From Promethearchaeota archaeon (lineage in GTDB: Archaea; Asgardarchaeota; Lokiarchaeia; Sigynarchaeales; SOKP01), in assembly GCA_019057735.1 (NCBI GenBank), contig JAHLWV010000094.1:1-8241 (forward strand): a stretch of 8,241 nucleotides of DNA, given 5' to 3'. Position numbers and translations under genes: made by a program. The notes beneath the pieces are model-generated. The model was not told where the DNA came from, did no database searches, and was given only the letters and a program-made list of their open reading frames with translations. Positions within the stretch are counted from its first letter, which is position 1, and every line of letters begins with the position of its first letter. Positions 6,260 through 8,241 of the stretch are shown here, one piece after another.

Positions 6260-6643
6260 TCAAGGATCTTTAAGATCTGCTAAATAATAAGCAGGTTTTT
6301 TAAGAATTTTAGTAAAATAATCAATTTCTTCTCTTGATTGTTCACCTATATAGTTCTCAACATCTAAAACTAATATTGCCTCTTGATCGATTAACTTTCT
6401 TAAAGCAATTTCTTGCAATTTATCCCATTCATAATTGCTAAATTTTTGTTTGTTTAATAACCCATCAACAGAGCAGACTGATACAAGTTTTTGATGTAGT
6501 ATTTGTAAAATCGATTCGATTTTGACGAAGTAATCTTTAAATCGAATTGAGCCAACTAGAAAGATTTTAGTCTCCTTGATTCTCGAGAAATCACAATCGC
6601 AGAATTCGTCCAAGAAATTCTTATTTAACCTTTCTTTTTCCAT
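6260..6643 (-). CDS. Nucleoside 2-deoxyribosyltransferase-like protein (DUF4406/NDT-type fold)
   Basis: A 127-residue protein whose second half has the hallmarks of the nucleoside 2-deoxyribosyltransferase-like superfamily. It has a first strand with IFLVGSIRF (27-35), a strand with acidic end AILVLDVENYIGEQSREEIDY (89-109), and a final strand KKPAYYLAD (115-123). The block around 98-109 parallels the 'GYIGESTRxEIEYA' pattern of small DUF4406-type proteins; Glu106 would be the nucleophile and Glu101/Asp94 nearby active-site residues. True family members cleave or exchange the base of deoxynucleosides, and related TIR-like folds hydrolyse NAD or nucleotides. Which reaction applies here is not shown. 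The length is typical of single-domain members, with an N-terminal extension of about 25 residues containing CDCD at 15-18. It is transcribed divergently from the DNA methyltransferase 38 bp away, suggesting co-regulation and possibly a shared role. Confidence 0.65.
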   Translation of the reverse strand: MEKERLNKNFLDEFCDCDFSRIKETKIFLVGSIRFKDYFVKIESILQILHQKLVSVCSVDGLLNKQKFSNYEWDKLQEIALRKLIDQEAILVLDVENYIGEQSREEIDYFTKILKKPAYYLADLKDP

Positions 6644-6681
6644 AGTAATTGTAATAATACTAGTTCATATTTAATTTTCAC
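6644..6681. promoter_or_regulatory. Shared divergent promoter region (deoxyribosyltransferase-like gene / DNA methyltransferase)
   Basis: The 38-bp spacer between the two ATG codons must hold both promoters. For the leftward gene, ATTAAATAT on the minus strand (6667-6675) lies 24-32 bp upstream of the ATG, ideal for a TATA box with a leaderless transcript. For the rightward gene the best candidate is the weaker TAATAATA-type stretch at about 6650-6658. The two promoters would overlap, so transcription of one gene may interfere with the other. No Shine-Dalgarno site precedes either start. Confidence 0.45.
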
Positions 6682-7479
6682 ATGAAGTTAGATACAGTCT
6701 ATTTCGCTGAAAACTTAGACTTTATGCAAAAAATGAAAGCAGATGTTATTGATCTAATTTATATAGACCCACCTTTTTATAGTGGGGTCGATTATAAAGA
6801 GTTTTCTGATATATGGGGTTCAATTGATGATTATTTAGGCTTTATGTATCCTCGGATTAAGGAAATGCATCGAATTCTTAAGAGAACAGGTAATTTTTAT
6901 TTGCATTGTGATGCAAATGCGATTTTTGATTTGAAACCTATATGTGATAAGATATTTGGAAAAAAAAATTTTAGAAGAGAGATTATTTGGAACGTAGGAA
7001 GTGTTTCAGGATTCAAAAGTCAAATAAAAGGATGGGTACGCCAGCACGACACGATACTATATTACACTAAATCTGACTCGTTCACATTTAACAAACAATA
7101 TTTGCCTTATAGAGAAGATTATATTAAAAAAATGTTTAGACATAAAGATGAGAAAGGGCGCATCTACCGGAAACGAAGAGGAGGTAAGCAATACTTAGAC
7201 GAAAGCCCGGGAACTTTAGTTGGTGATGTATGGAACGACATATATTCTTTTCAGACTACTACAAGATCTAAAGAATATCTCGGTTATCCTACACAAAAAC
7301 CGGAAAAACTCCTGAACAGAATTATTTTATCCTCCTCAAACGAGGGAGATCTTATTGCTGATTTCTTTTGTGGTTCTGGAACGACTATATCTGCTGCTAA
7401 AAAATTAGGCAGGAAATGGATTGGGGTGGATAATAATCCAAAAGCTGTTGAATTGTGTAAAAAAAGGTTAGGCTTTTAA
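6682..7479 (+). CDS. DNA (adenine-N6 or cytosine-N4) methyltransferase, beta class
   Basis: Transfers a methyl group from S-adenosylmethionine to the amino group of adenine or cytosine in DNA. Catalytic motif IV, IDPPFYSG, is at residues 28-35 (DPPF at 29-32). It precedes the SAM-binding motif I, DFFCGSGTT, at 227-235, which defines the beta class. Also visible are VWNDI at 183-187, the YPTQKP motif at 202-207 typical of the step before the SAM-binding half, and WIGVDNN at 246-252. The region between about 100 and 180 would hold the target-recognition part and is basic (for example RKRRGGKQY, 163-171). DPPF is seen in N6-adenine and some N4-cytosine enzymes, so the base is not fixed. At 265 residues it is a compact, complete single-polypeptide enzyme. 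No restriction endonuclease lies beside it, so it may be a solitary methyltransferase. Its only close partner is the divergent deoxyribosyltransferase-like gene. It converges with the STAS-like gene, 25 bp between stops. Confidence 0.92.
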   Translation: MKLDTVYFAENLDFMQKMKADVIDLIYIDPPFYSGVDYKEFSDIWGSIDDYLGFMYPRIKEMHRILKRTGNFYLHCDANAIFDLKPICDKIFGKKNFRREIIWNVGSVSGFKSQIKGWVRQHDTILYYTKSDSFTFNKQYLPYREDYIKKMFRHKDEKGRIYRKRRGGKQYLDESPGTLVGDVWNDIYSFQTTTRSKEYLGYPTQKPEKLLNRIILSSSNEGDLIADFFCGSGTTISAAKKLGRKWIGVDNNPKAVELCKKRLGF

Positions 7480-7504
7480 TCCAAAACAAAGCAGTATTTC
7501 AAAT

Positions 7505-7882
7505 CTACTTTTTAACCACGACTTTGTCAATACCAATCCATTCTTTAGCTTCTTCGAGGTTGGATACAATTTTTCTTTTAGGGGATTTTGCATGATGTAA
7601 AAGATATCTAAATTCTTCAGTTAAAACAGGGTTTTTTTCAATTATGAAAGCAGATCTAAAAAGTCTTTCGTTATCTCTCTTTAAGAGTTCTAAGATTATT
7701 TCAATTGAATCTATGCTTAAAAGAATAGCATCGGTAATATCGACGATTATGCTCAAATTTTCGTGGACATCTTTAGTTAATTCCTTAAATTCTTTTACAA
7801 ATCTTTCTGCTACTGGTGGAGGAAACGTACCAGTTGCCTTAATTAAGAAACAAGTGTCGTTAATTTTTTCTAATTGATACAT
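7505..7882 (-). CDS. Small STAS-like / SpoIIAA-like protein
   Basis: A 125-residue single-domain protein with the alternating strand/helix pattern of the STAS or STAS/SEC14-like fold. There is a strand CFLIKATGTF (11-20), then a helix VAERFVKEFKELTKD (24-38). The strand NLSIIVDIT (42-50) is followed by LLSIDSIEIILELLK (54-68), where Asp58-Ser59 sits where STAS anti-sigma-factor antagonists carry the D-S-S-G phosphorylation site, though the following residues diverge. Next comes the strand RSAFIIEKN (76-84), and a last strand-helix RKIVSNLEEAKEWIG (103-117), a common ending in such small proteins. Members of this fold act as regulatory or ligand-binding modules, and no partner kinase or anti-sigma-like protein is visible nearby. 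There is no signal peptide or membrane segment. The assignment rests on fold-pattern recognition and is moderate. Confidence 0.5.
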   Translation of the reverse strand: MYQLEKINDTCFLIKATGTFPPPVAERFVKEFKELTKDVHENLSIIVDITDAILLSIDSIEIILELLKRDNERLFRSAFIIEKNPVLTEEFRYLLHHAKSPKRKIVSNLEEAKEWIGIDKVVVKK

Positions 7883-7901
7883 AATAATTTGAACCGTTTA
7901 G

Positions 7902-7919
7902 TTTTAAATTATTTTTAAA
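7902..7919 (-). promoter_or_regulatory. TATA-like element for the STAS-like gene
   Basis: On the minus strand the stretch TTTAAAAATAATTTAAAA lies 20-37 bp upstream of the ATG at 7882. A TATA box within its upstream half would give a transcript starting a few bases before the ATG. No Shine-Dalgarno sequence is seen. It sits about 23 bp downstream of the inverted repeat at 7942-7960. Confidence 0.4.
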
Positions 7920-7941
7920 CACTTTACTCATATTAACTTTT

Positions 7942-7960
7942 TTATTTCAAAGTGAAATAA
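7942..7960. repeat. Perfect inverted repeat (8-bp arms, 3-bp spacer) upstream of the STAS-like gene
   Basis: TTATTTCA (7942-7949) is separated by AAG from its exact reverse complement TGAAATAA (7953-7960). A further half-site, TTATTTCT, follows at 7963-7970. The dyad is 60-78 bp upstream of the STAS-like ATG and just upstream of its TATA-like stretch, a usual place for an archaeal regulator site. Read leftward it is followed by A residues and not T, so it does not look like a terminator of the incoming leucine-rich-repeat gene. Confidence 0.55.
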
Positions 7961-8075
7961 TTTTATTTCTTAGAGGAAAAACGATTTAGGACTTAATCTA
8001 CTTAATATTTTAATGAAAGTGAGAAAAAAATATCGGAAAAATTAATTATTTAATCTTTTTATCTTTACAAGCGTG

Positions 8076-8241
8076 CTATTTTCCATTTGCTTGTTTCCAC
8101 TTCTTGTAAGAAGCTAAAAATTCTCTCACTTTGACTCCTTCAAAATCCTGAACATCTGTCGCAAATTGTTTTTCTTCTCCTTCTATTGGATTGAAATTAA
8201 GATATAAAAGTTTAAGTTTTTCAAGTTTTTCCAAACTTTCT
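8076..8241 (-). CDS. Leucine-rich-repeat protein (C-terminal end only)
   Basis: Partial gene cut by the right edge. The last 54 codons end with TAG at 8076-8078. The visible start, ESLEKLEKLKLLYLNFNPI, contains one leucine-rich-repeat unit of the L-x-x-L-x-x-L-x-L-x-x-N-x-I type (LEKLKLLYLNFNPI). It is followed by a capping segment with GVKVREFLASYKKW, resembling the 'V-x-E-F-x-x-x-Y' ends of the many leucine-rich-repeat proteins found in Lokiarchaea. Such repeats generally mediate protein binding; the partner is unknown. The frame is too short for domain architecture. It is followed by about 190 bp of AT-rich spacer holding the inverted repeat and promoter of the next leftward gene. Confidence 0.65.
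   Translation of the reverse strand, partial: ESLEKLEKLKLLYLNFNPIEGEEKQFATDVQDFEGVKVREFLASYKKWKQANGK

Noticed and set aside
1541..6643. Single five-gene operon on the minus strand
   Set aside because: Three of the four spacers are 122-162 bp with their own promoter-like AT-rich stretches, including a strong TATA box before the GPN gene. Only the GPN-nucleotidyltransferase pair, 49 bp apart, looks operonic.
6682..7479. Complete restriction-modification system
   Set aside because: Neither neighbour resembles a nuclease: one is deoxyribosyltransferase-like and the other STAS-like. Only the methyltransferase is supported.
7644..7877. 77-codon + strand open frame
   Set aside because: Exact antisense shadow of the STAS-like gene; its Ser/Ile/Leu-rich content has no family signature.

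Overview
The window looks like a piece of an AT-rich archaeal chromosome, probably from an Asgard (Lokiarchaeia-like) lineage. Four things point that way. There is an archaeal/eukaryotic GPN-loop GTPase with a TATA-type promoter at leaderless spacing. There is a protein with an N-terminal GIFT-like domain that resembles the eukaryotic ciliary subunit IFT52. There is the C-terminus of a leucine-rich-repeat protein of a kind common in Lokiarchaea. The genes are packed with short AT-rich spacers and include GTG and TTG starts. The lineage is inferred; there is no rRNA, tRNA or ribosomal protein gene to fix it.

Layout: the left edge (1-89, +) holds the metal-binding tail of a SlyD-like FKBP prolyl isomerase. 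It is followed by a complete 2-isopropylmalate/homocitrate synthase family gene (192-1514, +). This converges with a five-gene leftward run (1541-6643, -). In transcription order that run is: a nucleoside 2-deoxyribosyltransferase-like protein, an unrecognised two-part protein, a GPN GTPase, a sugar-1-phosphate nucleotidyltransferase with a left-handed beta-helix tail, and the GIFT-domain/coiled-coil protein. A beta-class DNA methyltransferase (6682-7479, +) starts 38 bp from the deoxyribosyltransferase-like gene, facing away from it. It converges on a small STAS-like protein (7505-7882, -). The right edge has the last 54 codons of a leucine-rich-repeat protein (8076-8241, -).

How the genes may work together: the GPN GTPase and the nucleotidyltransferase are 49 bp apart, and a purine-rich ribosome binding site precedes the latter, so they may be co-transcribed. 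The other spacers in the leftward run are 122-162 bp with their own AT-rich promoter-like stretches, so this is probably not one operon. The methyltransferase and the deoxyribosyltransferase-like gene share a divergent promoter region and could form a DNA modification or nucleotide-handling pair; that is inference. No restriction endonuclease, transposase, CRISPR array, tRNA or rRNA was seen. No spacer exceeds about 200 bp.

The items most worth following up are the IFT52-like protein, the deoxyribosyltransferase-like/methyltransferase pair, the unrecognised protein at 5117-6097, and a perfect 8-bp inverted repeat upstream of the STAS-like gene.
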